Assembly (NCBI RefSeq): GCF_009834185.1
Contig: NZ_CP047173.1
Coordinates: 2,604,001-2,668,000 of the forward strand
Source: Rathayibacter sp. VKM Ac-2760
GTDB taxonomy: Bacteria > Actinomycetota > Actinomycetes > Actinomycetales > Microbacteriaceae
DNA: 64,000 bases
Reading direction: 5' to 3'
The translations under genes were made by a program, and so were the position numbers. Every line of letters begins with the position of its first letter. Within the stretch, counting starts at the first letter, position 1. The notes beneath the pieces were generated by a model. The model saw nothing but the letters and a program-made list of their open reading frames with translations. It did not search any database and was not told the DNA's origin. This document shows, piece after piece, positions 33,219 through 43,411 of the stretch.

Positions 33219-34126
33219 TCAGAAGCCGAGGCGTCCCAGCAGCTTCGGGTCGCGCTGCCACTCCTTGGCGACCTTCACCCGGATGGAGAGGAAGACGCGA
33301 CGGCCGAGCAGCCGCTCGATCTGCTCGCGGGAGACGGCGCCCACCTCGCGCAGGCGCTGGCCGCCCTTGCCGATGATGATGCCCTTCTGGCTGTCGCGCT
33401 CGACGAAGACGTTCGCGTAGATGTCGATGAAGGAGCCGTCCTCGCGCTCGACCATGTCGTCGAGGGTCACCGCGAGCGAGTGCGGGAGCTCGTCCGAGAC
33501 GCCCTCGAGCGCGGCCTCGCGGATGAACTCGGCGATGCGCGAGCCCGTGTCCTCGTCGGTCACGGCCTCCTCCGGGTAGAGCGCGGGCGAGACGGGCATC
33601 AGGCGCAGCAGCTCGACGGCGAGCACGTCCAGCTGCTCCTCCGTGACCGCGGAGATCGGCACGATGGTGTCCCACTCGCGCAGCTCGGACACCGCGAGCA
33701 GCTGCTTCGCGACCGACTTCTTGGAGGACAGGTCGACCTTCGAGACGATCGCGACCTTGCGGGCCCGCGGGAACGCCTCCAGCTGCTCGTTGATGAAGCG
33801 GTCGCCGGGGCCGATCGGCTCGTCGGCCGGGAAGAGCATCCCGATCACGTCGACGTCGCCGAGGGTCGAGGTGACGAGGGAGTTCAGCCGCTCGCCCAGC
33901 AGCGTGCGCGGGCGGTGGATGCCCGGGGTGTCGACGACGATGAGCTGGCCGTCCGGCCGGTGCACGATGCCGCGGATGGCGCGGCGGGTGGTCTGCGGCT
34001 TCGAGCTGGTGATGGCGATCTTCTCGCCGACCAGCGCGTTGGTCAGGGTGGACTTGCCCACGTTGGGGCGGCCGACGAACGACACGAAGCCCGCCCGGTA
34101 GGGGATCGTGGGGGTGCTGGGGTCGG

Positions 34127-34130
<4 letters not shown>
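33219..34130 (-). CDS. era: GTPase Era
   Basis: 303 residues. Binds 16S rRNA during 30S assembly. GTPase motifs: G1 GRPNVGKST (20-28), G2 TTRRAIRGI, G3 VDTPGIHRP, and G4 as SKVD (rather than NKxD). The C-terminal KH domain has QKGIIIGKGGQRLREVG. The ATG overlaps the stop of the CBS-domain gene by 4 bases. It is in the conserved order phoH-ybeY-CBS protein-era. Confidence 0.97.
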
Positions 34131-35455
<1,325 letters not shown>

Positions 35456-35462
35456 GCCGGGC

Positions 35463-35924
35463 CTAGCGGCGTCGCTCGCTGATGTGGAACCCGACGAGGA
35501 TGTCGCGCTGGATGCCGAACATCTCGCGCTCCTCCTCCGGCTCCGCGTGGTCGAAGCCGAGCAGGTGCAGCAGCCCGTGGGCCGTCAGCAGCAGGAGCTC
35601 GTCGAGCACGGAGTGGCCGGCGGCCTCGGCCTGGTTCTGCGCGACCTGCGGGCAGAGCACGATGTCGCCGAGCAGGCCGGCGGGGGTCGGCTCGTCCTCG
35701 GTGCCGGGCCGCAGCTCGTCCATCGGGAAGCTCAGCACGTCGGTGGGGCCCGGCTCGTCCATCCACTGCACGTGCAGCTGCTCCATCGCCCCCTCGTCGA
35801 CCAGCACGATCGCGAGCTCGGCGTCGGGGTGCACGTGCAGCGAGTCGAGCGCGTAGCCCGCGAGGCGCAGCAGGGTCGCCTCGTCCACGGGGATGCTCGA
35901 CTCGTTGTTGATCTCGATGCTCAC
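35463..35924 (-). CDS. ybeY: Endoribonuclease YbeY (rRNA maturation)
   Basis: 153 residues, GTG start. Single-strand endoribonuclease for 16S rRNA 3' processing and ribosome quality control. The zinc signature is intact: H116-GLL-H120-LLGFD-H126. The upstream PTDVLSFPMDE is the usual family segment. It lies 76 bases after phoH and seven bases before the CBS-domain gene. Confidence 0.97.
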   Translation of the reverse strand: MSIEINNESSIPVDEATLLRLAGYALDSLHVHPDAELAIVLVDEGAMEQLHVQWMDEPGPTDVLSFPMDELRPGTEDEPTPAGLLGDIVLCPQVAQNQAEAAGHSVLDELLLLTAHGLLHLLGFDHAEPEEEREMFGIQRDILVGFHISERRR

Positions 35925-36000
35925 GGGGTGCGGGGTTCCTTCGGTCGGGAGGGTCTCGGCGGGCGGGCAGGCACTCGGCGGGGCGGCGGCGGCGCGGCGG

Positions 36001-37131
36001 TCAGCCGCGCGGGCGCTTGGGCTGCGCGTCGCCGGTGGAGCGGGTGGCGGCGCGGCGCTCGGCGCGGGCCGCGAACTCGCGGGCCTGCTCGCGCTCGAAG
36101 CTCGCCGCCTGCTTCTGCTGGTCGTACTCGGTGTAGGCGTCGACGATCCGCCCGACGAGGCTGTGGCGGACCACGTCCTCGCTGGTCAGCCGCGAGAAGT
36201 GGATGTCGTCGATGTCCTCGAGCACCCGCGTGACGAGCCGGAGTCCGCTGGAGCCGGCCGGCAGGTCGACCTGGGTGATGTCGCCTGTGATCACCATCTT
36301 CGAGCCGAAGCCCAGGCGGGTCAGGAACATCTTCATCTGCTCCGGCGTCGTGTTCTGCGCCTCGTCCAGCACGACGAACGACGAGTTCAGCGTGCGACCG
36401 CGCATGTAGGCGAGCGGCGCGACCTCGATCGTGCCGGCCGCGAGCAGCTTCGGGACGATCTCGGGGTCCATCATCTCGTTCAGCGCGTCGTAGAGCGGGC
36501 GCAGATACGGGTCGATCTTGTCGGTGAGCGAGCCCGGCAGGTAGCCCAGCCGCTCCCCCGCCTCGACCGCGGGACGGGTGAGGATGATCCGCTCGACCTC
36601 CTTGCGCTGCAGGGCCTGCACCGCCTTCGCCATCGCGAGATAGGTCTTGCCGGTGCCGGCCGGGCCGATGCCGAAGACGATCGTGTTCTGATCGACCGCG
36701 TCGACGTACTCGCGCTGACCGAGCGTCTTGGGGCGGATGCTCTTCCCGCGCGCGGTCAGGATGGCCTGGCCGAAGGCGTCGGCGGGACGCACCGGCCCGC
36801 CGTTCTCGAGGATGCGCGCGGACTCGCGCACGCCCTCCGGGTCGAGGTCGTGGCCGCCTGCCGTCATGAGCACCAGTTCTTCCACCAGGCGCGCCGCGGC
36901 GGCGACGGGGGCACCCTCGCCGTCGAGGGTCACCTCGTTGCCGCGCACGTGCACCCGGACGTCGGGGAATCGCGATTCGACCGCACGGATGAGGCGGTCC
37001 TGGGGTCCGAGGAGGCGCACCATGGCGATTCCGTCGACGGCGACGACCCGGTGGGTCGCGCCGGTGGTCTGCGGTGCTTCGGGACTCGGCGCGCTCTGCG
37101 CGCTGTCGTCCGCGTGATCAACCGGTGGCAA
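36001..37131 (-). CDS. phoH: PhoH family ATPase
   Basis: 376 residues from a TTG. RNA-helicase-like P-loop ATPase: Walker A GIGPAGTGKT (156-163), RPAVEAGERLGYLPG, Walker B SFVVLDEAQNTTPEQM, then GFGSKMVITGDITQVDLP and HSLVGRIVDAY. The TTG overlaps the HIT gene stop by 14 bases; GGAAGG precedes it. The first conserved residues are near GIAMVRLLGPQDRL (residue 35), so a start at the ATG at 37023 cannot be excluded. Usually co-transcribed with ybeY, as here. Confidence 0.93.
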   Translation of the reverse strand: MPPVDHADDSAQSAPSPEAPQTTGATHRVVAVDGIAMVRLLGPQDRLIRAVESRFPDVRVHVRGNEVTLDGEGAPVAAAARLVEELVLMTAGGHDLDPEGVRESARILENGGPVRPADAFGQAILTARGKSIRPKTLGQREYVDAVDQNTIVFGIGPAGTGKTYLAMAKAVQALQRKEVERIILTRPAVEAGERLGYLPGSLTDKIDPYLRPLYDALNEMMDPEIVPKLLAAGTIEVAPLAYMRGRTLNSSFVVLDEAQNTTPEQMKMFLTRLGFGSKMVITGDITQVDLPAGSSGLRLVTRVLEDIDDIHFSRLTSEDVVRHSLVGRIVDAYTEYDQQKQAASFEREQAREFAARAERRAATRSTGDAQPKRPRG

Positions 37132-37468
37132 GGGAGCCTTCCGTCAGGTGGCCGCCCAGGACGTGGGCGTGGACGTGGAACACGGTCTGACCGGCCTCTT
37201 CGCCGGAGTTGAAGACGAGCCGGAACTGGCCGTTGCTGTGGGCGTCGGCCAGGGTCTGCGCGACCCGGGCGATCTCGGCGAGCAGGGCGGGATCGCCCGC
37301 CGCGAGCTCGGCGACGCTGGCGTACTCCTGGGTCCGGGGGAAGACCAGCAGGTGCACGGGCGCCTTCGGCGCGATGTCACGGATCGCGAGGATCCGCTCG
37401 TTCTCGAACACCACGTCGGCGGGGATCTCGCCGCGGGCGATGCGCGTGAAGACAGTGGGCTCGGTCAT
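37118..37468 (-). CDS. HIT-family (histidine triad) protein
   Basis: 116 residues. Nucleotide hydrolase/transferase of the HINT type: FTRIARGEIPADVVFENERILAIRDIAPKAPVHLLVFPR at the N terminus and the catalytic triad QTVFHVHAHVLGG (His98, His100, His102). It probably cleaves aminoacyl- or phosphoramidate-AMP derivatives. It sits between rsmE and phoH, its normal neighbours. Confidence 0.95.
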   Translation of the reverse strand: MTEPTVFTRIARGEIPADVVFENERILAIRDIAPKAPVHLLVFPRTQEYASVAELAAGDPALLAEIARVAQTLADAHSNGQFRLVFNSGEEAGQTVFHVHAHVLGGHLTEGSLATG

Positions 37469-37538
37469 GCACTCATCTTAAACGGGGCCGCCGCCCGGGC
37501 GGGGCGCCGTTCGCCCAGGGCACGCGGATCGACGGGGA

Positions 37539-38273
37539 TCACCAGCGGCCGAGCCGGACTGAGAGGACGGCGATCGCGGCCGGGCCGGCGGTCGAGGTGC
37601 GCAACACGGAGTCGCCGAGCGCGACGGCCTCGGCACCCGCATCGGCGAGTGCGCGGAGCTCCTCCGGCGCGATCCCGCCCTCGGGGCCGACGACGAGCAC
37701 GAGGTCGCGCCCGTCCGGCTCGATCGCGGTCAGGCGGGCATCGGCCGAGGGCTCGAGCACGAGCACGCGCGCCGTCGCCGCCCGCTCCACGAGCGCGCGG
37801 AGGCCGACGACACCCGACACCGCGGGCACGCGGGCGCGGAGGGACTGCTTGCTCGCCTCGCGGACGATGCTGCGCCAGCGCTCCCGGCCCTTCTCCTCCT
37901 TGGGACCCGACCAGCGCGAGACGGAGCGGGCGGCCTGCCACGGCACCACCTCGTCCACGCCGAGCTCGGTCGCGGCCTGGATCGCCAGCTCGTCGCGGTC
38001 GCCCTTCGCGAGCGCCTGCACCAGCACGAGGCGCGGCGACGGCGCGGGCACCTCCTCGACCGAGGCGACGGCGAGGACGACGCGCGCCGCCTCCGCGCTC
38101 TCGACGACGGCGACCGCCACCCGGCCGCGCCCGTCGCCGACACGCACGCTCTCGCCCGCGCGGATCCGGCTCACGGTCGCGAGGTGCCGGGCCTCGGCTC
38201 CGGAGAGCTCCAGCCGCCCGCCCGCGACGAAGTCGCCGGAGTCGAGCGACTCGTCGATGTAGTGGTGCGCCAC
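37539..38273 (-). CDS. rsmE: 16S rRNA (uracil-1498-N3)-methyltransferase
   Basis: 244 residues from GTG (VAHHYIDESLD). SPOUT-class methyltransferase: an N-terminal PUA-like part with HLATVSRIRAGESVRVGDG, then LVQALAKGDRDELAIQAATELGVDEVVPWQA, RWRSIVREASKQSLRARVP, and the SAM knot VLVVGPEGGIAPEELRAL...ALGDSVLRTSTAGPAAIAVLS. All are standard RsmE motifs. It begins 11 bases after dnaJ, so it is in the dnaJ operon. Confidence 0.95.
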   Translation of the reverse strand: MAHHYIDESLDSGDFVAGGRLELSGAEARHLATVSRIRAGESVRVGDGRGRVAVAVVESAEAARVVLAVASVEEVPAPSPRLVLVQALAKGDRDELAIQAATELGVDEVVPWQAARSVSRWSGPKEEKGRERWRSIVREASKQSLRARVPAVSGVVGLRALVERAATARVLVLEPSADARLTAIEPDGRDLVLVVGPEGGIAPEELRALADAGAEAVALGDSVLRTSTAGPAAIAVLSVRLGRW

Positions 38274-38284
38274 GCCGGTCCCGG

Positions 38285-39397
38285 TCAGCCCAGGAAGCGG
38301 TCGCGGAGCTTGGAGAAGAGCCCCTGCTGGAAGTGCGTGAGAGCCGGCTTCTGCGGCTTGTAGTGCTTGGCGAACTCCTGGACCAGCTCGCGCTCGCGGT
38401 GCCCGAGCTTGGTCGGCGTGACGACCTGGATGCCCACGCGGAGATCGCCGCGGCCGTTGCCGCGCAGCTTCGTGACTCCACGGCCCTTGATCGTGACGAT
38501 CTCGGTGCTCTGCGTGCCCGGCTTGACCTCGATCTCGATGTCGCCGTCGAGCGCCGCGAGGGTCGCCGTCGAGCCGAGGATCGCGTCCGTCATCTGCACC
38601 TCGAGGGTGCAGAGCAGGTCGTCGCCGTTGCGGCTGAAGATGTCGTGGTGCTTGACCTTGATCTCGAGGTAGAGGTCGCCACTGGGTCCGCCGGCCGGGC
38701 CGACCTCGCCGCTTCCGGGCATCTGCAGGCGCAGGCCCGTGTCGACACCCGCGGGGACGTCGACGGGGATCGTGCGGCGCGCGCGGACGCGGCCCTGACC
38801 CTGGCAGGTGGAGCACGGGGTCGCGATGACGGTGCCGTAGCCGCGGCAGGTGCCGCAGGGGCTCGCCGTCATCACGTTGCCGAGCAGCGAGCGGACGGTG
38901 CGCTGGATCTGGCCGGAGCCGTGGCAGATGTCGCAGGTGACGGGCGAGGTGCCCGGCTGGCAGCACGAGCCCTGGCAGGTCTCGCAGAGCACGGCGGTGT
39001 CGACCTCGAGGTCGCGGTGCGTGCCGAAGATGACCTCGTCGAGCGAGACCTCGACGCGCAGCAGCGCGTCCTGGCCGCGCTCCCGGCGCGAGCGCGGGCC
39101 GCGGGAGGAGCCCTGGGCCCCCTGGCCGAAGAACGTCTCGAAGATGTCGCCGAAGCCGCCGAAGCCCTGCCCGCCGCCGCCGGGGAAGCCGTCCTGCGGG
39201 CCGCGGTCGTACTGCTGGCGCTGCTGGGCGTCGCTCAGGACGTCGTAGGCGTGCGTGACGAGCTTGAAGCGCTCGGAGGCGTCGGCGCTCGGGTTGACGT
39301 CGGGGTGCAGCTCGCGCGCGAGCCGGCGGTACGCCTTCTTGATCTCGTCGGCGGAGGCGTCTCGGTCGACGCCGAGGACTTCGTAGTGATCGGCCAC
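38285..39397 (-). CDS. dnaJ: Chaperone DnaJ
   Basis: 370 residues, GTG start. The J domain carries His31-Pro32-Asp33 in RRLARELHPDVNPS; a Gly/Phe-rich linker follows (FPGGGGQGFGGFGDIFETFFGQG). The zinc domain has four repeats CETCQGSC, CDICHGSG, CGTCRGYG and CSTCQGQG; the first ends in Cys rather than Gly. Located after hrcA, this is the DnaJ2-type copy under HrcA control, acting with DnaK in protein folding. Confidence 0.96.
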   Translation of the reverse strand: MADHYEVLGVDRDASADEIKKAYRRLARELHPDVNPSADASERFKLVTHAYDVLSDAQQRQQYDRGPQDGFPGGGGQGFGGFGDIFETFFGQGAQGSSRGPRSRRERGQDALLRVEVSLDEVIFGTHRDLEVDTAVLCETCQGSCCQPGTSPVTCDICHGSGQIQRTVRSLLGNVMTASPCGTCRGYGTVIATPCSTCQGQGRVRARRTIPVDVPAGVDTGLRLQMPGSGEVGPAGGPSGDLYLEIKVKHHDIFSRNGDDLLCTLEVQMTDAILGSTATLAALDGDIEIEVKPGTQSTEIVTIKGRGVTKLRGNGRGDLRVGIQVVTPTKLGHRERELVQEFAKHYKPQKPALTHFQQGLFSKLRDRFLG

Positions 39398-39485
39398 AGG
39401 GGGCTTCGTCCTTCGTTCGTGGGTGGGTGCGCCGGGCGCGGCGGACCTGTCGGGAGCCGGGGATCCGGCGAGGGTCTGGTGCGGG

Positions 39486-40508
39486 TCATTCCTCGCCGAG
39501 GAGGCGGGAGAGGTAGCGGGCGACGGCGCGGACCGCCGCGATGTTGCCGGAGTAGTCCATCCTGATCGGCCCGAGGACGCCCAGGCGCGAGACCTGGCCG
39601 CCGGCCGTGTTGTAGCCGCTGGTGAGCACAGAGGTCTCCTGCAGGCCGAACGGCGCGTTCTCGCGGCCGATGCGGACGGAGATGCCGCGCGGATCCGGCG
39701 TCATCTCGGCGAAGAGGCGCAGCAGCTCCACCTGCTCCTCGATCGCCTCGAGCACCGGGTAGATGCTGCCCGAGAAGTCCTCCTCGGTGCGCACCAGGTT
39801 CGCGGCGCCCGCCATCACGAGGCGGTCCTGCCGGTTCGCGCCGACCTGCTCGAGCAGGGTCTGCACGATCGGGTCGACCACGTCGCGGCGCTCGGGGCTG
39901 AACTGCTCCACCGCGCTCTGCAGCGTCTCGGCCGCGGCGGCGAGGCCCAGGCCGAGGACCGCGGTGTTGAGCTTCGCGCGGATCTCGCCGAGCAGCAGCT
40001 CGTCGACGTCCTCCGGGGTCTCGAGCACGCGCTGATCGACGCGGCCGGTGTCGGTGATCAGCACCGAGAGCAGGCGGCGCGGGGCGAGCGCGACCAGCTC
40101 GACGTGGCGGATGCGCGCGGCGCCGAAGGAGGGGTACTGCACGAGGGCGACGCTGTTGGTGAGCTGCGAGAGCAGCCGCACCGTGCGCACCAGCACCTCG
40201 TCGAGGTCCGGGCTCTGGCCGAGGAACGTCTCGATCGCCTGCCGCTGCGCCGCCGTCAGCGGGCGCAGATCGGTCAGCTGGTCGACGAAGAGGCGGTAGC
40301 CCTTGTCGGTGGGCACGCGGCCGGAGGAGGTGTGCGGGGCCGCGATCAGCTCCTCCTCCTCGAGCTGCGCCATCTCGTTGCGGATGGTCGCCGCGGAGAC
40401 ACCGAAGGCGTGCCGCTCGACGATCGACTTGGAGCCGACCGGCTCGCGGTTCGCGACGTAGTCCTGCACGATCACGCGCAGGACCTGGAGACCGCGCTCC
40501 GTCACCAT
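39486..40508 (-). CDS. hrcA: Heat-inducible transcription repressor HrcA
   Basis: 340 residues. Represses heat-shock genes by binding CIRCE. N-terminal winged helix: RGLQVLRVIVQDYVANREPVGSKSIVERHAFGVSAATIRNEMAQLEEEELIAAPHTSSGRVPTDKGYRLFVD. The C-terminal GAF-like dimer domain ends VLGPIRMDYSGNIAAVRAVARYL. The ATG at 40508 has GGGAGG upstream. Its own promoter carries a CIRCE element, so it is autoregulated, with dnaJ and following genes probably in the same unit. Confidence 0.97.
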   Translation of the reverse strand: MVTERGLQVLRVIVQDYVANREPVGSKSIVERHAFGVSAATIRNEMAQLEEEELIAAPHTSSGRVPTDKGYRLFVDQLTDLRPLTAAQRQAIETFLGQSPDLDEVLVRTVRLLSQLTNSVALVQYPSFGAARIRHVELVALAPRRLLSVLITDTGRVDQRVLETPEDVDELLLGEIRAKLNTAVLGLGLAAAAETLQSAVEQFSPERRDVVDPIVQTLLEQVGANRQDRLVMAGAANLVRTEEDFSGSIYPVLEAIEEQVELLRLFAEMTPDPRGISVRIGRENAPFGLQETSVLTSGYNTAGGQVSRLGVLGPIRMDYSGNIAAVRAVARYLSRLLGEE

Positions 40509-40581
40509 ACGACCGACCTCCCGCCGGACTCCGGGTGCCTCTCGGCACGACCCACCTCGGCGCCTGGACGCCGCGCGGAGC

Positions 40582-40613
40582 TTGGCACTCCGCGAGATTG
40601 AGTGCCAATCATA
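40582..40613 (-). promoter_or_regulatory. CIRCE operator and -10 box of hrcA
   Basis: TTGGCACTC-N9-GAGTGCCAA (40582-40608) is a perfect inverted repeat matching the CIRCE consensus TTAGCACTC-N9-GAGTGCTAA with one symmetrical change. On the minus strand TATGAT (40608-40613) directly precedes it, so HrcA bound here would cover the transcription start of hrcA. It lies 74 bases upstream of the hrcA ATG. Confidence 0.96.
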
Positions 40614-40739
40614 ACCGCGCGCGCGGGAGGAGAGCGGGGCTTGCCCCGGATCGCCTCCCGGTGCGGCTGTCTCTCTGCCACGATGGACGCCGAGCGCCCG
40701 GGGTCGCCCGACGCGCCGATTCCTGAGACGGAGATCACC

Positions 40740-41114
40740 ATGTCGGCCACCCCGCCCCCGCCGCCCGCCTACTCGACGCCCGCCCCGCCGCTGAACCCGG
40801 CGGACGAGAAGACCTGGGCGATCGTCACCCACATCACCGGGATCTTCTTCAGCTTCATCCCGTCGCTGATCGTCTACCTGGTCTTCAAGGGCCGCGGACC
40901 CTTCCTCGAGGCGCACGCGAAGACCGCGCTGAACTTCCACCTCACGACGCTGATCGCGTACGTGGCGGGCACGATTTTGAGCTTCGTGCTCGTCGGCTTC
41001 ATCGTCTTCATCGTCGTGCCGATCCTCGTGATCGTCTTCGCGATCATCGCCTCGGTGCGCGCGAGCGCCGGCGAGTACTACACGTACCCGCTGAGCATCC
41101 CCTTCTTCAAGTAG
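40740..41114 (+). CDS. Small membrane protein of the DUF4870 family
   Basis: 124 residues; ATG with GGAG eight bases upstream. A Pro-rich N terminus (MSATPPPPPAYSTPAPP) is followed by TWAIVTHITGIFFSFIPSLIVYLVFKGRGPFLEAHAKTALNFHLT, the DUF4870 signature (membrane helix, conserved FL..HAK.ALNF), and then one or two more helices. The function is unknown. It is divergent from hrcA and convergent with hemW, with palindromic repeats after its stop. Confidence 0.85.
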   Translation: MSATPPPPPAYSTPAPPLNPADEKTWAIVTHITGIFFSFIPSLIVYLVFKGRGPFLEAHAKTALNFHLTTLIAYVAGTILSFVLVGFIVFIVVPILVIVFAIIASVRASAGEYYTYPLSIPFFK

Positions 41115-41123
41115 GCACCGAGC

Positions 41124-41260
41124 GGGATCTCGACACGCCCGCTCCGCGCGCTACTCGATCAGCATGAGGAGCCCGCGATGCGGGCCGCTCGACCAGCACG
41201 ACGCGCCTGCTCCGCCCCATGCTGGTCGAGTAGCCGCCGCAGGCGGCGTATCGAGACCCA
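41124..41260. repeat. Palindromic intergenic repeat: reverse arm, partial arm and forward arm
   Basis: A reverse arm (41124-41165, GGGATCTCGACACGCCCGCT...CTACTCGATCAGC) comes first, then a partial reverse arm (41171-41200), then a forward arm (41220-41260, TGCTGGTCGAGTAGCCGCCG...GCGTATCGAGACCCA). The order is opposite to the other loci. It fills the convergent junction between the DUF4870 gene and hemW, ending 16 bases from the hemW stop. Confidence 0.88.
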
Positions 41261-41276
41261 CCGCCCCGCTGGCGGC

Positions 41277-42503
41277 TCAGCCGTCCGTGAGTCGGCGGAC
41301 GACCGCGTCGGCCAGCAGGCGCCCGCGCAGCGTCAGCACGAGGCGCCCGCCCAGGGCCGCGCGTCCGTCGACGAGTCCGTCGGCGATCAGCCCGGCGACC
41401 TCGCGGCGGCGCTCCGGGTCGATCGCGTCGATCGGCAGCCCGTCGGCCAGGCGGGAGCGCAGCAGCACGTCCTCCACGCGGCGCGTCGCGTCGTCGAGCG
41501 TCTCCCGCCCCGCCGCGGGCGAGGATCCGGAGTGCAGCCGCTCGGCGTAGGCCGCCGGATGCTTCACGTTCCACCAGCGCACCCCGCCGACGTGACTGTG
41601 CGCGCCGGGGCCCACGCCCCACCAGTCGTGCCCGAGCCAGTAGGACAGGTTGTGCCGCGACCGGTGCGCGTCGTCCCGCGCCCAGTTGCTGACCTCGTAC
41701 CAGGAGTAGCCGGCCGCGGCGAGCCGCGCGTCCGCCAGCTCGTACATGTCCGCCGTGAGGTCGTCGTCCGGCGTGGCGACCTCGCCCCGGCGGATCTGCC
41801 GGGCCAGCTTGGTGCCGTCCTCGACGATCAGCGCGTACGCCGAGAGGTGGTCCGGCCGGTTGGCCAGCGCCGAGTCGAGCGAGCGCTCCCAGTCGGCCAG
41901 CGACTCCCCCGGCGTGCCGTAGATCAGGTCGAGGCTGACCTGCAGCCCCGCCTCGCGCGCCCACTCCACCACGAGCGGGACCCGCTCCGGATCGTGGGTG
42001 CGCTCGAGCGTCGCGAGCACGTGCGGCACGGCCGACTGCATCCCGAAGCTGACGCGGGTGAAGCCGGCGTCGGCCAGCTCGCGGAGGTAGGCGGCGTCGA
42101 CCGAGTCGGGGTTCGCCTCCGTCGTGATCTCGGCGCCGTCGGCGACCCCGAAGTGACGCCGGAGCCCGTCGAGCATCCGCACCAGATCGCGGGCCGGCAG
42201 CAGCGTCGGAGTGCCGCCGCCGAAGAACACGGTCGCGGCGGGGCGGCGCGGCAGACCCGCGGCCGCGAGCACGCCCTCGCCGAGGGCCATCTCGACGATC
42301 GCCTCGTCCGCGTAGTCCTGCTGCTTCGCCCCGCGCAGCTCGGTGGCGGTGTAGGTGTTGAAGTCGCAGTAGCCGCAGCGCACCCGGCAGAACGGCACGT
42401 GCACGTAGAGCCCGAGGTCGCGGGCCTGCACGCCGTCGGCGACGGAGGCGGGCAGATGCCCGTCGAGCGGGGCCGGGTCGGCGAGCGGGAGGGCGCTGCC
42501 CAC
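41277..42503 (-). CDS. hemW: Radical SAM heme chaperone HemW
   Basis: 408 residues, GTG start. Related to coproporphyrinogen dehydrogenase but thought to deliver heme. The 4Fe-4S/SAM site is C39-RVR-C43-GY-C46, followed by TVFFGGGTPTLLPARDL, ITTEANPDSV, RVSFGMQSAVPHVLATLERTHD and DLIYGTPGESLADWERSL. The C-terminal HemN_C domain has HNLSYWLGHDWWGVGPGAHSHV. It starts one base after the upstream gene, in the lepA-hemW-hrcA order. Confidence 0.95.
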   Translation of the reverse strand: MGSALPLADPAPLDGHLPASVADGVQARDLGLYVHVPFCRVRCGYCDFNTYTATELRGAKQQDYADEAIVEMALGEGVLAAAGLPRRPAATVFFGGGTPTLLPARDLVRMLDGLRRHFGVADGAEITTEANPDSVDAAYLRELADAGFTRVSFGMQSAVPHVLATLERTHDPERVPLVVEWAREAGLQVSLDLIYGTPGESLADWERSLDSALANRPDHLSAYALIVEDGTKLARQIRRGEVATPDDDLTADMYELADARLAAAGYSWYEVSNWARDDAHRSRHNLSYWLGHDWWGVGPGAHSHVGGVRWWNVKHPAAYAERLHSGSSPAAGRETLDDATRRVEDVLLRSRLADGLPIDAIDPERRREVAGLIADGLVDGRAALGGRLVLTLRGRLLADAVVRRLTDG

Positions 42504-42504
42504 G

Positions 42505-43158
42505 TCAGCTGAGGCGCGCCGGCAGCAGCGCGCGGAGGTACTTCTTGACCTGCCGCTTCTGCACGACGCGCAGGACGGGGGTGCCGAGGCGGTAGAGCGC
42601 CGTGGAGGGGCGGGAGAAGACGCGGATCACGAGCCAGACCGAGTCGTCGGCGCGCTTCTCGACGACGAACGACTCCTCGCCGCTCTCCGGGTGGCCCTCG
42701 AGGGTGCCGTAGGCGAAGCCGACCTGATCGGGCTCGTCGACGACGTAGACGACGCGCACCGGGGCGTCGACCGTGCGGCCGAGCAGCGTGATCTTGAGCA
42801 CCGCGGTGACGCCGGCGGTGATGTACGGCGTGCCGTCCGCCGAGAACTGCTCCTCGGTCGGCCGGCTGGCGAGGTCGATCGGCGTGCCCGCGGAGTCGAA
42901 GTTGACGCCCGTGTACTGCACACCGCTGCCGCTCGTGATGTCGGAGACGACGATCCCGCTGCCGCGCTGCACGCCCCAGGTCATCAGCGACGCGGTCGTG
43001 ATCGCGAAGCGCTCGGCACCCGAGCCCAGGCGCGCCTCGAAGCGCTCGGCCGTGAAGCCGTCCGGCGGGTACTCGAGCAGGTCCGGCGCCAGCGTCCCGC
43101 CGACCGCCGCGTAGGTGACCTGCGGCTGCCCCTCGAAGCTCGAGCGTCGGATGCTCAC
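42505..43158 (-). CDS. DUF1990 family protein
   Basis: 217 residues from GTG (VSIRRSSFEGQPQVTYAAVGGTL). The family pattern includes TYAAVGGT near the start, the middle GSGVQYTGVNFD region, FAYGTLEGHPESGEESFVVEKRADDSVWLVIRVFSRP and LGTPVLRVVQKRQVKKYL at the end. The biochemical role is unknown. It ends one base before hemW, so both are probably one transcript; it is divergent from a lipoprotein gene. Confidence 0.85.
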   Translation of the reverse strand: MSIRRSSFEGQPQVTYAAVGGTLAPDLLEYPPDGFTAERFEARLGSGAERFAITTASLMTWGVQRGSGIVVSDITSGSGVQYTGVNFDSAGTPIDLASRPTEEQFSADGTPYITAGVTAVLKITLLGRTVDAPVRVVYVVDEPDQVGFAYGTLEGHPESGEESFVVEKRADDSVWLVIRVFSRPSTALYRLGTPVLRVVQKRQVKKYLRALLPARLS

Positions 43159-43341
43159 GGCGTGCTCCACTTCTCGACTGCGGTGATCGGAGCCGCAGTG
43201 CTGCTCCCGGCGACGAGCCGTGACCGACCCGCGCGCAAGACTCCAGGCTATCCGATGCACCGTGACAGGAGCCGGACTCCTGAGCGGTCCTCCGTTAGGG
43301 TTCAGGAGGCTGCTCCCGCTCTCGCGGGAGGACCGCGGATC

Positions 43342-43411
43342 GTGGGGGTTCTGTGCGATGAGGGGTTCTGTGTCGATGCGGAGTTCTGCGCCGATGAGGA
43401 GTTCTGTGCCG
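43342..43411 (+). repeat. 18-bp tandem repeat that duplicates a start codon with its ribosome site
   Basis: Units begin at 43358, 43376 and 43394, each ATGxGGxGTTCTGxGxCG, preceded by a partial unit at 43342. Each unit has a G-rich element about 10 bases before the next ATG. Three in-frame starts result, encoding MRGSVS, MRSSAP and MRSSVP. Confidence 0.9.

Noticed and set aside
40582..40608. CIRCE as an operator for the plus-strand DUF4870 gene
   Set aside because: The -10 box adjoining it is on the minus strand and no plus-strand promoter overlaps it. Control of hrcA is sufficient.
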